A stretch of 31,134 bases of DNA from positions 1-31,134 of the forward strand of contig JBGCGB010000023.1 of NCBI GenBank assembly GCA_045110335.1, given 5' to 3'. The position numbers and the translations under genes were made by a program. Shown piece after piece: positions 6,679-16,178 of this stretch (the first letter of the stretch is position 1; every line of letters begins with the position of its first letter). Origin of the DNA: CALBPI01 sp045110335 (GTDB taxonomy: Bacteria > Pseudomonadota > Gammaproteobacteria > Steroidobacterales > Woeseiaceae). The notes under the pieces were generated by a model. It saw only the letters and a program-made list of their open reading frames with translations. It did not search any database and was not told the DNA's origin.

Positions 6679-9507
6679 ATGCATGAATTCGATCATTTGA
6701 TATCCGCTAAGCGTCGCTCAACGGCTAGCCAGAGACTGGCACTGATCGGGGTTGTATTCGTGATGCTGGCCGGCTGCGGTCTCGTGATGGACGCGGATGA
6801 TCGTATCGAGCGCGCGGAATCGGCAATGGCTGAAGGGGATTTTCTGGCGGCATCGTTGGACCTCAAGAAAGCGCTGCAGGAATCGCCTCGCAGTGCCAAA
6901 GCCCGATTGCTGCTTGGTCGATCATTTCTAAGACTGAACGATGCAGCTTCGGCTGAATCCGAGCTGAAGCGTGCCGCCGAATATGGCGTGCCGGCTGTTG
7001 AGTTAAACAGCGATCTGGCGAGCGCCTACTGGCAGCAACGTAAGTTGGAGTCATTGCTGTCTGAGCCTCTGCTGGTAGACGACTTGAGCGATGCTGATCG
7101 TGCAAACATCCGGTTCATGCGCGGCAATGCGCATCTCGCGACCGGCTCACCCGATGTCGCAAGACGTGATTTCGAAACAGCCTTATCGCTCGAGCCCGAC
7201 AATATCTTGCTGCAGTTGGCGCTCATCGAAAGTCACTCTGCAAATGGCGATCTTGATAAAGCGCGCGGTGAACTCGACAAATTGATTGAGACGTTGCCAA
7301 ACAACCCTGGCGTGAGAAATGCGTCCGGTGATTTTTATCTGGCTGCAGCGCCCGCCCGATTGGAAGAAGCGGCGGCCGAGTACGGACGTGCTATTGAACT
7401 GACGAATGCCGGCGGCAATCGGGCTGTTCGATTGAAAGCGTTTTCTGGCAAGGCTGGTGCCGAATTGCAAATGGGCAACACGGACGCTGCTGAAGTGGCG
7501 GTGCTTGCCTATCGTGAGATAGCGGCTGAAGAAGTGTATGGCATGGTGATGGAAGCGCAACTTCGGCTTGCGCAGGAACGTGTTGAACCTGCTGTGGCGT
7601 TACTGCAAACCGCGCTCCGCCTCGAGCCGGGGCATGCGGGCGCCAACTTGTTAATGGGTATGTCGCAGGCGCGTCTCGGCAAGCTGGGTCAGGCTGAAGC
7701 CTATGTTGCCAGCGCGGTTGCTGCTGATCCTTCTAATGTGACGGCAAGGACGATGCTCGCTCGTATCCGCGGCGACTTGCGAAAGACCGACGGCGCTGTG
7801 GCAGTGCTGGAGCCCCTTTTGGATTTGGATGATGCCAATGCACTGGCCGTTGCAGCTGACTTGCGTTTGGCAGCCGGTGAGACCGATGAGGGGCTTGATT
7901 TCTTGCGGCGTCGATTAGCCGGTGACCCGGATAATGCGACGCTTGCTTTGGATCTCGCGGGCGCCTTGTTGGCAGCGGGTCGCACCGATGAGGCGCGTGA
8001 GCTCGTTAATGGTCTCGGTAATTTTTCAGCCGACGAATCTGTTCGTGCCGGCGTTTTGTCGGCGATGACCAGCGCCGCGGAAGGCGATGATGCGGCGAGC
8101 CTCGCGGAAGCCGAGCGATTGGTCGCCGCGAATCCGGACAACGCTGACCTGAGCGTTTTCGTTGGCAGGCTCTATGCTGGGCAAGGCAACGTGGCAGCAG
8201 CCAGAACTGCCTTCGAGCGCTCGATCGAAATAGCACCGGGTCGATATACGGCTTACGCCAACCTCGCTAATTTGTTGGTCACTGATGGTGATCGCGCTTC
8301 GGCGATCACTGTGCTGGAGCAAGCTGCGTCGCGTATCGACACACCAGTGCTGGCGTTACGGGGGCTGGCAGAACTCAAACTCCAAAATGGCGACAGTGAA
8401 GGTGCTGAAGCTGATCTGCGGAAAGCGATCAGTACGGATGCAAACTACCCCGCAGCAAAATTGCTGCTAGGACAGATCCTCGCGCAAAACGGAAACAATG
8501 CTGAGGCGATGACCGCTTTCTCCGATTACATTGAGTTGGTGCCCGGTGACGCGCGGGGCTACTACTTCGCGGGTTTACTGTCGTTGCAGGATAGAAAAAC
8601 GGAAGACGCTTTGATAGCGCTCAAGAAAGCCAATGAGTTGAATCCGAGCAATGCCGGGACTATTTTGAATCTCTCACGCGCGCACCTCGCGAGCGATCAA
8701 CGCGCCGAGGCAATGCGTGTTTTGCAAAGCGGCTATGACGCTGGCGTTCGGCACCCGGCAGTGGTTGCCAATCTGGCGACAATGATGGCGTCAGGCGGCG
8801 ACTTGGGCAGGGCGCTTGGCATTGTGGATACGTTAGAAGTCTCCACTGAAAAAGCGGCAGTCGTGGATTTGGTTAAGGGCGACCTTTACATGCAGTCCAA
8901 GCAGTATCCATCGGCTTCCCGAAGGTATCGAAGCGCGTTTTCTACGACTGCGGACTGGCGGATGGCCGCGAAACAGATGATTGCCGGGCATGAGGCCGGC
9001 GAACGTGATGCGGATAAGTTGCTGGGCAACTTTGTCGCCACGAACCCTTCAAACGCTGCAGCGCGCGAGACGTTGGCCCAATTGCTGGATGAGCAGGGTA
9101 AGGATGCCGCAGCAGTCGTGCAGTATCGGGCAATTCTCGACGACGATCCGGAGAACTTCACGGTACTAAACAATCTCGCCTATTTGTTAGCCGAACAGGG
9201 CAACCCGGATGCCGTCGCTTTGGCCGAAAAGGCACTTGCCATTCAGCCCGGGAATCCCTCGGTTCTTGATACGATGGGCTGGGCGCAAGTTCGTGCGGGA
9301 AATGCACCAGACGGTCTTGAAACGCTGCGTCGGGCAGCTGAACTGGCACCGGACAATGGCGATATTGCCTTTCATATGGCGACGGCGCTGTCAGAAATAG
9401 GCGATAATGACGCAGCCATAAGCATTCTCAATCGCGCGCTTGGTCAAAACAAGCCGTTTGCTTCACGATCTGAAGCACAAGCGTTGTTGCAAGGACTTAG
9501 GAAATGA
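6679..9507 (+). CDS. prsT: PrsT, TPR-repeat lipoprotein of the XrtA/PEP-CTERM system
   Basis: Large TPR lipoprotein (942 aa from this start) expected on the periplasmic side of a membrane, where it is thought to scaffold the polysaccharide export machinery. The N-terminus has a basic region (KRR), a hydrophobic core and a lipobox VMLAGC with Cys33 as the lipidation site. The rest is almost entirely helical TPR units with repeated patterns such as LAxLLxxxGxxxxA, typical of TIGR02917. The start at 6679 is chosen over 6661 because of the AGGAGG ribosome site. It begins the tightly coupled export operon; its TGA overlaps the next ATG by four bases. The family is clear; the molecular partner is not known from sequence. 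Confidence 0.92.
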   Translation: MHEFDHLISAKRRSTASQRLALIGVVFVMLAGCGLVMDADDRIERAESAMAEGDFLAASLDLKKALQESPRSAKARLLLGRSFLRLNDAASAESELKRAAEYGVPAVELNSDLASAYWQQRKLESLLSEPLLVDDLSDADRANIRFMRGNAHLATGSPDVARRDFETALSLEPDNILLQLALIESHSANGDLDKARGELDKLIETLPNNPGVRNASGDFYLAAAPARLEEAAAEYGRAIELTNAGGNRAVRLKAFSGKAGAELQMGNTDAAEVAVLAYREIAAEEVYGMVMEAQLRLAQERVEPAVALLQTALRLEPGHAGANLLMGMSQARLGKLGQAEAYVASAVAADPSNVTARTMLARIRGDLRKTDGAVAVLEPLLDLDDANALAVAADLRLAAGETDEGLDFLRRRLAGDPDNATLALDLAGALLAAGRTDEARELVNGLGNFSADESVRAGVLSAMTSAAEGDDAASLAEAERLVAANPDNADLSVFVGRLYAGQGNVAAARTAFERSIEIAPGRYTAYANLANLLVTDGDRASAITVLEQAASRIDTPVLALRGLAELKLQNGDSEGAEADLRKAISTDANYPAAKLLLGQILAQNGNNAEAMTAFSDYIELVPGDARGYYFAGLLSLQDRKTEDALIALKKANELNPSNAGTILNLSRAHLASDQRAEAMRVLQSGYDAGVRHPAVVANLATMMASGGDLGRALGIVDTLEVSTEKAAVVDLVKGDLYMQSKQYPSASRRYRSAFSTTADWRMAAKQMIAGHEAGERDADKLLGNFVATNPSNAAARETLAQLLDEQGKDAAAVVQYRAILDDDPENFTVLNNLAYLLAEQGNPDAVALAEKALAIQPGNPSVLDTMGWAQVRAGNAPDGLETLRRAAELAPDNGDIAFHMATALSEIGDNDAAISILNRALGQNKPFASRSEAQALLQGLRK

Positions 9508-10139
9508 ATACCAATATCAACATGCTGAAATACGTTTTTATTCTCACGATTGCTGGACTGGCCGGTTGTGCAGGCTCCGGATCCATTTCGCCGGCAGAGG
9601 TCGCAGAGGCCGAGGCCACTGAGGGTGTCGACGCAGACTCCTATGTCATCGGTCCTGGCGATGGTTTGCAGATTTTTGTCTGGGGTCATGAAGATCTGAC
9701 GACAGGCGTTAACGTTCGTCCGGACGGCAATATTTCGACGCCGTTGGTTGAAGACCTGCCCGCAGCCGGCAAGACGCCCACGCAATTGGCACGACTCGTT
9801 GAAGAGCGGCTCAGTGAATTTGTGCGGACGCCGCAAGTTACCGTCATCGTCCAGAGTTTTGTCGGTGAATATGGGCGTCAGGTTCGCGTTGTCGGTCAAG
9901 CGGCGCAGCCACAGTCGCTCGCATACCGGGACGGCATGACACTGTTGGATTTGATTATTAGTGTTGGCGGCCTTTCTGAGTTTGCGGCGGGTAACCGGGC
10001 GAAAATTGTTCGCAAGGTTAGCGGCGAAGAACAAGTGATCCGGGTTCGTCTGGATGACTTGCTCAACAAAGGTGACTTGGATCAAAACGTGCGCATAAGA
10101 CCGGGTGATGTTCTCATTATTCCTGAGTCATTTTTCTGA
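9504..10139 (+). CDS. Wza-like polysaccharide export lipoprotein (TIGR03027-like)
   Basis: Periplasmic/outer-membrane export component that links the inner-membrane chain-length protein to the outer membrane. The 211-aa product has a lipoprotein signal with lipobox GLAGC (Cys22). A Poly_export domain follows (about 45-120, starting YVIGPGDGLQIFVW), then one SLBB domain (about 125-205, with VRVVGQA and GDVLIIPESFF). It is much shorter than Wza and lacks the C-terminal helix that forms the Wza outer-membrane pore, so a separate barrel must provide the pore. The TIGR03016 barrel three genes downstream is the candidate. The ATG overlaps the prsT stop (ATGA), which indicates translational coupling; an ATG at codon 7 is an alternative start. 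Confidence 0.9.
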   Translation: MNTNINMLKYVFILTIAGLAGCAGSGSISPAEVAEAEATEGVDADSYVIGPGDGLQIFVWGHEDLTTGVNVRPDGNISTPLVEDLPAAGKTPTQLARLVEERLSEFVRTPQVTVIVQSFVGEYGRQVRVVGQAAQPQSLAYRDGMTLLDLIISVGGLSEFAAGNRAKIVRKVSGEEQVIRVRLDDLLNKGDLDQNVRIRPGDVLIIPESFF

Positions 10140-10171
10140 TCGTGCAGGGTATCTCGGGTGGAATTTAAGTC

Positions 10172-11767
10172 ATGATTGAGAACGCCAATATTGTTCGCGA
10201 AACACTGGTTATGGTGTTGCAGATTTTGCGCGGCATGTGGAGATATCGATGGCGTGCCGTTTTGGTCGCATGGGGTGTCTGTCTGGCCGGATGGTTGGCG
10301 GTTTACTCGATGCCAGACATCTATAAAGCCAATTCGCGTATTTATGTCGATACCGAGAATGCGATAGGACCGCTGTTGCGTGGCATCGCGTTGCCAACCG
10401 ATGTCATGAGTGAGGTCGCGATCGTGACGCGCGAAATGCTGAGTCGTCCGAATCTGGCCGCCGTCGCTCGTGAGACAGATTTGCACCTGCGTGCCAAATC
10501 GGATGCACAGTTCGAAGGTCTTTTGAGTGGCCTGCAAAAGAACATTACCGTTCAAGGCGGTCGCGACAATATTTACAACATCGAGTTTGATGATCGTGAT
10601 CGCCAGACAGCGTTAGCTGTCGTCGGGTCTCTCGTCGATACGTTCGTCGAGAAGTCACTCGGTGCTAACCGAGACGAATCAACGTCCGCGCAAAAGTTTT
10701 TGGAAAGCCAGATCGATGAGTACGATCGTCGATTGGTTGAAGCGGAAGAGCGACTTGCTCGCTTCAAGCGCGAGAACTTTCAGTACATGCCGGAAGGTAA
10801 CACGGGCTACTTTGGTCGTTTACAGGCGGCACGCGGTGCGCTCTCTGCTACCCGCAACGGTTTGTCGCTTGCTTCGCGAAAGCGTGCGGAACTGGTTCGC
10901 CAGCTTGACGGCGAAGAACCTGTTTTCGGGATCGTTGGACAAACCAATAATAGCGGGTCACCCAGCACACCGAACTCCGGTCGGATATCTTCACTGGAGC
11001 GTCAGCTAGATGAGTTGCGTTTGCGTTACACCGACAAGCACCCGCGCATCATTGAGATTCTCGAGACCATCGATTTATTGCGTCAAGAAGACGCGGCGAC
11101 AGCACCCGTAGAGCCGCAAAGAAATCTGCCGTTGGTTTCGGACCCGTTAGATATCAACCCGGTTTACCAGAACATTCGGATTCAACTGAGTAATCTTGAT
11201 GTTGAGATTGCCGAGCTGCGCGAACGCGCAAGTGAAGAGCAGTCGACGGTCGATAACTTGGCCCGGTTGGTCGATACCATTCCACAAGTTGAAGCCGAAC
11301 TGGCCAGGCTGAATCGTGACTATGGCGTTATTCAAGCCAAGTACGAGCAATTGGTACAGCAACTCGAGACGGCGATGATTGGTGAAGATGCTGACGAGTC
11401 AATTGATGACGTTCAGTTCCGAATTATCGAACCGCCGTTTGCCGCGAGCCAACCTACAGGCCCGAATCGACCGCTGTTCCTGACCGCTGTGCTAGTCGTG
11501 GCACTGGGCGCTGGCGCCGCGGTTGCACTGGGTTTCAGTTTGCTGAATCCGGTGGTCTTCGATATTAGAGCAACGACAGCGGCCTTTGATTTGCCCGTTT
11601 TGGGCGCAGTCAGTTTGTTTGAGTCACCTGAACAGCGCAAAGTCCGGATAGCGGCGCGATGGCGTTTTATCGGGAGTATTGCCTTGTTGGTTGTTGCATT
11701 TCTTGGGGCCGTCAAGATGGCCGACTCCGCACCGCGGTTGTTACAAATGATCGCAGGAGTCAGTTAG
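10172..11767 (+). CDS. XrtA system chain-length determinant (Wzz/GNVR-type, TIGR03007-like)
   Basis: Inner-membrane polysaccharide co-polymerase that sets chain length and couples synthesis to export. The 531-aa protein has a first membrane helix at about 29-46 within a Wzz domain, then a long periplasmic part with predicted coiled coils (about 165-215 and 330-390). A proline-rich segment (EPPFAASQPTGPNRP) precedes the second helix (about 432-455), and a third helix sits near the C-terminus (about 499-517). There is no ATPase motif; the kinase is the separate gene that follows immediately. Its stop codon abuts the next ATG with no gap. The first ATG is preferred, but codon 14 is also an ATG. 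Confidence 0.9.
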   Translation: MIENANIVRETLVMVLQILRGMWRYRWRAVLVAWGVCLAGWLAVYSMPDIYKANSRIYVDTENAIGPLLRGIALPTDVMSEVAIVTREMLSRPNLAAVARETDLHLRAKSDAQFEGLLSGLQKNITVQGGRDNIYNIEFDDRDRQTALAVVGSLVDTFVEKSLGANRDESTSAQKFLESQIDEYDRRLVEAEERLARFKRENFQYMPEGNTGYFGRLQAARGALSATRNGLSLASRKRAELVRQLDGEEPVFGIVGQTNNSGSPSTPNSGRISSLERQLDELRLRYTDKHPRIIEILETIDLLRQEDAATAPVEPQRNLPLVSDPLDINPVYQNIRIQLSNLDVEIAELRERASEEQSTVDNLARLVDTIPQVEAELARLNRDYGVIQAKYEQLVQQLETAMIGEDADESIDDVQFRIIEPPFAASQPTGPNRPLFLTAVLVVALGAGAAVALGFSLLNPVVFDIRATTAAFDLPVLGAVSLFESPEQRKVRIAARWRFIGSIALLVVAFLGAVKMADSAPRLLQMIAGVS

Positions 11768-12709
11768 ATGAGTAAGCTTCAAGAAGCGCTGCGACGAATC
11801 AGTCAGTCGAAATCGGCCGAGAAAGGCCAGCAGGGCGGATCGCGGCAAGGCGCGCGGCGCCGGGTATCCAGCGAACGTAGCAAGTCGAGTTTTGTTGAAG
11901 TTCGTGATGGCAATACGCTGGAAGAAGAGGGTGCGCTGGAACATCATGTCAGCTTGTCCGATGAAGTCTTGTCATCTAGCGGTTTGAAGCCACTTAAAGG
12001 CTACGAGGATCAACTCGCTCGCCAGTTTGGCCGAATTAAGCGCCCCATCATGGTGAATGCGTTTGACCTGGCCAGAATGACGACAGAAAACTCGAATGTC
12101 GTGATGATCGCCAGTGCGTTGCCGTCAACCGGCAAGAGTTTCTGTGCATTGAATCTTGCGCGCAGCATCGCACAGGAAAGAGATTTTGGTGCATTACTGG
12201 TCGATGCAGACGTATTGAAGCCAAGAGTCAGCCTGGCGCTGAAATTGGAAGATCGATTGGGTTTGATTGATTACCTTCTGGATGATCAGCTCACTCTGGA
12301 CGACGTTTTGGTGCAAACCGACTACGAAGGCGTCATCGTATTGCCGGCCGGTAGTCAGCATCGGGATGCGACAGAGCTATTAGCCAGTCGTCGTATGCGT
12401 GATCTGGTTAAGCGTTTGTCCGAGCGTTTTCAAAGCCGCGCAGTGGTTTTCGATACACCGCCGCTGCTGCTGACCAACGAAGCGGTGGTCTTATCTAAAT
12501 ACATGGGCCAGATCGCTTTGGTCATTGAAGCCGGCCAGACTGCGACAGAAGCGGTTAACGCGGCAGTAAACCTATTGGATCGCGACAAACCGATCAACTG
12601 TATCTTGAACAAGGTTCGGGAGTTCGCTGGCGACATTTATGGTAGCTATGGCTACGGCTACAACTATGGCCCACCACTTAGTGGCGAAGAAGAGGTTAGT
12701 GAACAATGA
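11768..12709 (+). CDS. XrtA system BY-kinase (tyrosine autokinase, TIGR03018-like)
   Basis: Cytoplasmic tyrosine autokinase that acts on the co-polymerase to cycle assembly of long-chain polysaccharide. In the 313-aa protein the variant Walker A is SALPSTGKS (116-124), Walker A' is LLVDADV (143-149) and Walker B is VVFDTPP (226-232). The C-terminus holds a tyrosine cluster, Tyr291, 294, 296, 298 and 300, the usual autophosphorylation tail. The first 60 residues are charged and probably contact the membrane partner. GGAG lies about 10 nt before the ATG, inside the end of the chain-length gene. The stop overlaps the next ATG by four bases. Confidence 0.93.
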   Translation: MSKLQEALRRISQSKSAEKGQQGGSRQGARRRVSSERSKSSFVEVRDGNTLEEEGALEHHVSLSDEVLSSSGLKPLKGYEDQLARQFGRIKRPIMVNAFDLARMTTENSNVVMIASALPSTGKSFCALNLARSIAQERDFGALLVDADVLKPRVSLALKLEDRLGLIDYLLDDQLTLDDVLVQTDYEGVIVLPAGSQHRDATELLASRRMRDLVKRLSERFQSRAVVFDTPPLLLTNEAVVLSKYMGQIALVIEAGQTATEAVNAAVNLLDRDKPINCILNKVREFAGDIYGSYGYGYNYGPPLSGEEEVSEQ

Positions 12710-14127
12710 AAAAAATAATACTGACACTATGCGCGATGACGTTGACCACGGCGGCTTATGCCATCGATTGGGATCTCGAAACGTTTGTGAATGCATCGAT
12801 CGTTCATACCGACAACGTCACACTGGCCGGCGACGGGCTCGAAGAATCTGACACGATTTTGGTGTTAGCGCCCCAGTTTAACTTGACCGGTGAGTCGGCG
12901 CGGGTGGATCTGGATTTATCCTACAATCCACAAGCCGTGTTCTACGACAATACCGACGGTGCAGATCAAGTATTTCATGTGCTTGATGGCATCATGACGA
13001 CTGAGTTGTTGGACGACCGGTTCTTCCTCGATCTTGTGGGTTCAAAGTTTCAAACGATTGTGACGCCGGATGGCAACTTTCCATTGGACAACATTCCTGC
13101 GTCTAACAACCGCGCGGACGCGACCGTTCTAACCGTGAACCCGTATTGGCAACAGCGCCTTGGGCGCGCGGACCTTCGCGTGACCGCTGCGCACACGCGC
13201 ACCGATTTGGATGACGAATCTGTAGACCCGTTATTGCTAGGTAACTTACAGTCGAATCGCAGCAATACCGCCGGAATCAACATTGGCAGTATCCCCAGTG
13301 AGCGCGGCATCACCTGGTCTTTCGATTACAACTATCAACGTATCGAATATGACGATTTCTTGCCTTTCGAGTTTCAGCGCGGTGCGTTGCAGCTCGGATT
13401 CTGGGCGAACGATAACGTGCGTGTGTTTTCAACCGTGGGCCGAGAAACCGCCTTTGATGATTTTTTTGATGGCAGCCCGGACAGTTCGTTTTGGGAAGGC
13501 GGCGTTCAATATGCACCCAGCGAGCGATTCAACTTTGAAGTCGCTGCGGGCGACCGTAGCTTCGGCACAACGGTTCGTGGTGCGCTCACCTATAATACGC
13601 GCCGCACGCGGACCACGTTTACCTATGCCGAGACCCCAACCACGCAGGGTGCTTTGTTTGCCGGACGACGTCCGCTACGGGATATCGACAACCTGGATGG
13701 CTTGTTGGATCGAGCAAACGCGGCCGATCGAATCGTTCAAAAGCGCGGCGAGTTGTCGACGACCGTCGAGCTGAATCGCACAACCATCAACTGGCGCATC
13801 TTCAGTGAACGGCAGTTGGATCGTTTCACCGCTGACGGTACGCCATTGCCGGACAACGATCTGACCGGTGCTGCTTTCCGCTTCGATTGGCGGTTTGGCC
13901 CGCGTACCAATTTGAACTTCACAGCAGATACAGCAAAGCGTACCGGTGACCTTGGCGACGGTGACTTCTGGCGTATCGGTGTCGGCGCGGTCTATAACGT
14001 GTCATCGCGGTTGACGCTCGGATTGAATATCGAACACCTCGAACAAAATGGCGGCGGCTTTGGTGGGGTCGGCGGTCAGGGCTTTGATGCAAACCGCGGT
14101 ACATTAACGATAGGAATGCGCCTGTGA
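12706..14127 (+). CDS. XrtA-associated outer-membrane beta-barrel protein (TIGR03016-like)
   Basis: Probable outer-membrane barrel for glycan export. The 473-aa protein opens with a clear signal peptide (MKKIILTLCAMTLTTAAYA, cleavage expected before IDWDLE). The mature part is rich in alternating polar and hydrophobic strands with short Gly/Asn/Asp turns, and it ends in a strand reading GTLTIGMRL. There are no cytoplasmic or catalytic motifs. Its position after the BY-kinase matches the family. In related loci the next gene usually encodes the ExeA-like locus ATPase (TIGR03015); here it is instead the deacetylase, which overlaps this stop by four bases. The pore role is inferred from family and from the short Wza-like partner. 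Confidence 0.85.
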   Translation: MKKIILTLCAMTLTTAAYAIDWDLETFVNASIVHTDNVTLAGDGLEESDTILVLAPQFNLTGESARVDLDLSYNPQAVFYDNTDGADQVFHVLDGIMTTELLDDRFFLDLVGSKFQTIVTPDGNFPLDNIPASNNRADATVLTVNPYWQQRLGRADLRVTAAHTRTDLDDESVDPLLLGNLQSNRSNTAGINIGSIPSERGITWSFDYNYQRIEYDDFLPFEFQRGALQLGFWANDNVRVFSTVGRETAFDDFFDGSPDSSFWEGGVQYAPSERFNFEVAAGDRSFGTTVRGALTYNTRRTRTTFTYAETPTTQGALFAGRRPLRDIDNLDGLLDRANAADRIVQKRGELSTTVELNRTTINWRIFSERQLDRFTADGTPLPDNDLTGAAFRFDWRFGPRTNLNFTADTAKRTGDLGDGDFWRIGVGAVYNVSSRLTLGLNIEHLEQNGGGFGGVGGQGFDANRGTLTIGMRL

Positions 14128-15074
14128 CAGCTCGATCTGAAGTTTCCCAGCTGACCTCGAGCGAATCCGCTCCGGTGACGGATACTGCGACGCCTGTTTT
14201 CGATTTTATCGATTGCAGTGATCAGTATCGCGGAAAAAACTTACCGAATGCCATGAGCGTCGATGTGGAAGATTACTTTCAAGTTTCTGCGTTCGATAAC
14301 ATTATCTCGCGGGATGATTGGGATTCCATTGCGCCGCGTGTGGCGGACAATATGGATCGAATTCTTGATCTGTTTGCCGAGCAGTCTGTGAAATCCACAT
14401 TTTTCACGTTGGGTTGGGTTTGCCGGAAGATGCCGGACATCGTCAAGAAAATTGCAGCGGCGGGCCACGAAGTCGCAAGCCATGGTGAAGATCATTTGCG
14501 TGTCTGGACAAAAACGCCGGAGCAAGCGCTGGAAGATTTCAGTTCGACGCGTAAGCTGTTGGAAGACACGGCGGGCGTTCAGGTCAAAGGCTACCGTGCG
14601 CCGAGCTTCTCCATCGGAGCCCGCAACGTCTGGGCACACGACCTGCTGCAAGAAGCGGGCTATCAATACAGTTCCAGTATTTTCCCGGTCAGTCATGATC
14701 ATTATGGTTTCCCGGATGCGCCTCGGTTCCCGTTCAAATTCCGGGAGGATGGCATCCTTGAAGTACCGCTGACGTCGTTACGGCGCTTTGGTAGAAATTG
14801 GCCCTGTGCAGGCGGTGGCTATTTCCGCTTGTTCCCCTATGCCTACACGGCAGGTGCGACTCGTGCGGTCAATGAGAAAGAGCAGATGCCGACGGTATTT
14901 TATTTTCATCCGTGGGAAATCGACCCTGGTCAGCCTAGGGTCGAGGGCATCCCATTGAAGACCAAGTTCCGTCACTATGTGAATCTGACCCGATTCGAGG
15001 GTCGACTCCGACGGTTGACCGGTGAGTTCAATTGGTCTCGGATGGACGAGATTTTCTTGAACGAACATGGCTAA
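14124..15074 (+). CDS. XrtA system polysaccharide deacetylase with DUF3473 (TIGR03006-like)
   Basis: NodB-type deacetylase that probably removes N- or O-acetyl groups from the glycan. In the 316-aa reading the motifs are MSVDVEDYF (44-52, catalytic and metal Asp), ASHGEDH (118-124, metal ligands His120 and His124), GYRAPSFSI (157-165) and FHPWEID (261-267). The C-terminal DUF3473 part ends near RLRRLTG. The start is ambiguous. GTG at 14124 overlaps the barrel gene's stop (GTGA) and has TAGGAA eight bases upstream. ATG at 14253 would give a protein beginning at the first conserved motif, as family members do. The 43-residue extension is polar and Ser/Thr-rich with no signal peptide, so location is unresolved. 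Confidence 0.9.
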   Translation: MTARSEVSQLTSSESAPVTDTATPVFDFIDCSDQYRGKNLPNAMSVDVEDYFQVSAFDNIISRDDWDSIAPRVADNMDRILDLFAEQSVKSTFFTLGWVCRKMPDIVKKIAAAGHEVASHGEDHLRVWTKTPEQALEDFSSTRKLLEDTAGVQVKGYRAPSFSIGARNVWAHDLLQEAGYQYSSSIFPVSHDHYGFPDAPRFPFKFREDGILEVPLTSLRRFGRNWPCAGGGYFRLFPYAYTAGATRAVNEKEQMPTVFYFHPWEIDPGQPRVEGIPLKTKFRHYVNLTRFEGRLRRLTGEFNWSRMDEIFLNEHG

Positions 15075-16164
15075 TCCTGACGCTGCTTCGAAGCTCGCGG
15101 AATCGGAACGCCCAATGTCTTTAGCACCGTCAAATGGCGAGCACATTGATGTTCGTGATGCCGATAGTGAATCTGCATGGAACGACTATGTGGCTCAGCA
15201 TGCTGATGCCTCGCCGTATCATGAGTACGGATTCCTTAAGGCAGTCAAATCGGCTTTTGGCCGCAAGACGCATCCGTTGGTGGCCTATCGAGGGCAGCAA
15301 ATCGTCGGAATCTTGCCGCTGGTTCAGCTAAAAAGTCTCGCGTTCGGCAATTTCATGGTCTCTGTGCCGTATGTGACTTACGGTGGCGCGTTGTTCGATG
15401 ACACCTCAGCCCGCCAGGCTTTGGTCGATGCTGCCATTGATAAAGCCAACACGTTAGGGTGCAAACACCTCGAGCTGCGTGACCTTTCGCCGATGGATGG
15501 CCTGCCGGTCAGAACCGACAAGGTCACGATGCAACTCAAATTGCCGGAAACCGGCGATCAGATGTTTGCTGATTTCAGCAAGAAGCTGCGCGCACAGATT
15601 CGTCGCCCCAAGAAGGCGGGTGCAGAGTCAGCCATTGGTGGCATCGAGCTTCTGGATGATTTTTACGCGATTGTGTCGCGTAAGTATCGGGATCTAGGCG
15701 TGCCGATTTACGGCAAGGATTGGTTTCGCCAACTTCTGCTTTGGCAGCCGGAGCATTCGCATATTGCGGTCGTTAGGTTAGAAGGTGAGATCGTCGCCGC
15801 CGGTTTATTGGTGGGTGATCGAGGACGGATGGAAGTGCCTTATGCGGCCAGCGTTCGCGAGCACGATAAGCTCAGTGTCAATATGCTGTTGTACTGGGCG
15901 ATGATTGAGACGTCGATCGAACGCGGTTATCAGCACTTTGATTTTGGCAGGACCACGCCGGATAGCGGTACGCATCGCTTCAAACGCCAATGGGGCGCTG
16001 AACCCGTCCAGCTGTATTGGCACTATTGGCTACGTGATGGCGGTCCGGCACCCAAACTGAACGCCGATAATGGCAAGTTCGGGCTTGCGGTCAGTCTCTG
16101 GCGAAAGCTGCCCGTTTGGCTCGCCAATCGCATCGGGCCGCATATTGTCAAGAATCTGCCCTGA
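15067..16164 (+). CDS. FemAB family XrtA/PEP-CTERM system protein (TIGR03019-like)
   Basis: GNAT-fold protein related to FemA/FemX peptidyltransferases. The substrate in this system is unknown; transfer of an aminoacyl or acyl group to the glycan or its lipid-linked intermediate is a reasonable inference. In the 365-aa protein the N-terminal subdomain contains SPYHEYGFLKAV and a hydrophobic VPYVTYGGALF stretch. The C-terminal GNAT subdomain includes HIAVVRLEGEIVAAGLLVG and HFDFGRTTPDSGTHRFKRQWG, the family hallmark. It overlaps the deacetylase by eight bases and is the last gene of the export operon; a 130-bp gap with promoter-like elements follows. Confidence 0.9.
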   Translation: MANPDAASKLAESERPMSLAPSNGEHIDVRDADSESAWNDYVAQHADASPYHEYGFLKAVKSAFGRKTHPLVAYRGQQIVGILPLVQLKSLAFGNFMVSVPYVTYGGALFDDTSARQALVDAAIDKANTLGCKHLELRDLSPMDGLPVRTDKVTMQLKLPETGDQMFADFSKKLRAQIRRPKKAGAESAIGGIELLDDFYAIVSRKYRDLGVPIYGKDWFRQLLLWQPEHSHIAVVRLEGEIVAAGLLVGDRGRMEVPYAASVREHDKLSVNMLLYWAMIETSIERGYQHFDFGRTTPDSGTHRFKRQWGAEPVQLYWHYWLRDGGPAPKLNADNGKFGLAVSLWRKLPVWLANRIGPHIVKNLP

Positions 16165-16178
16165 AAGACGCTCGCCAA

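Noticed and set aside
7701..8141. 146-codon minus-strand frame inside prsT
   Set aside because: Ser/Ala/Arg-rich composition is typical of an antisense shadow of repetitive TPR coding DNA.
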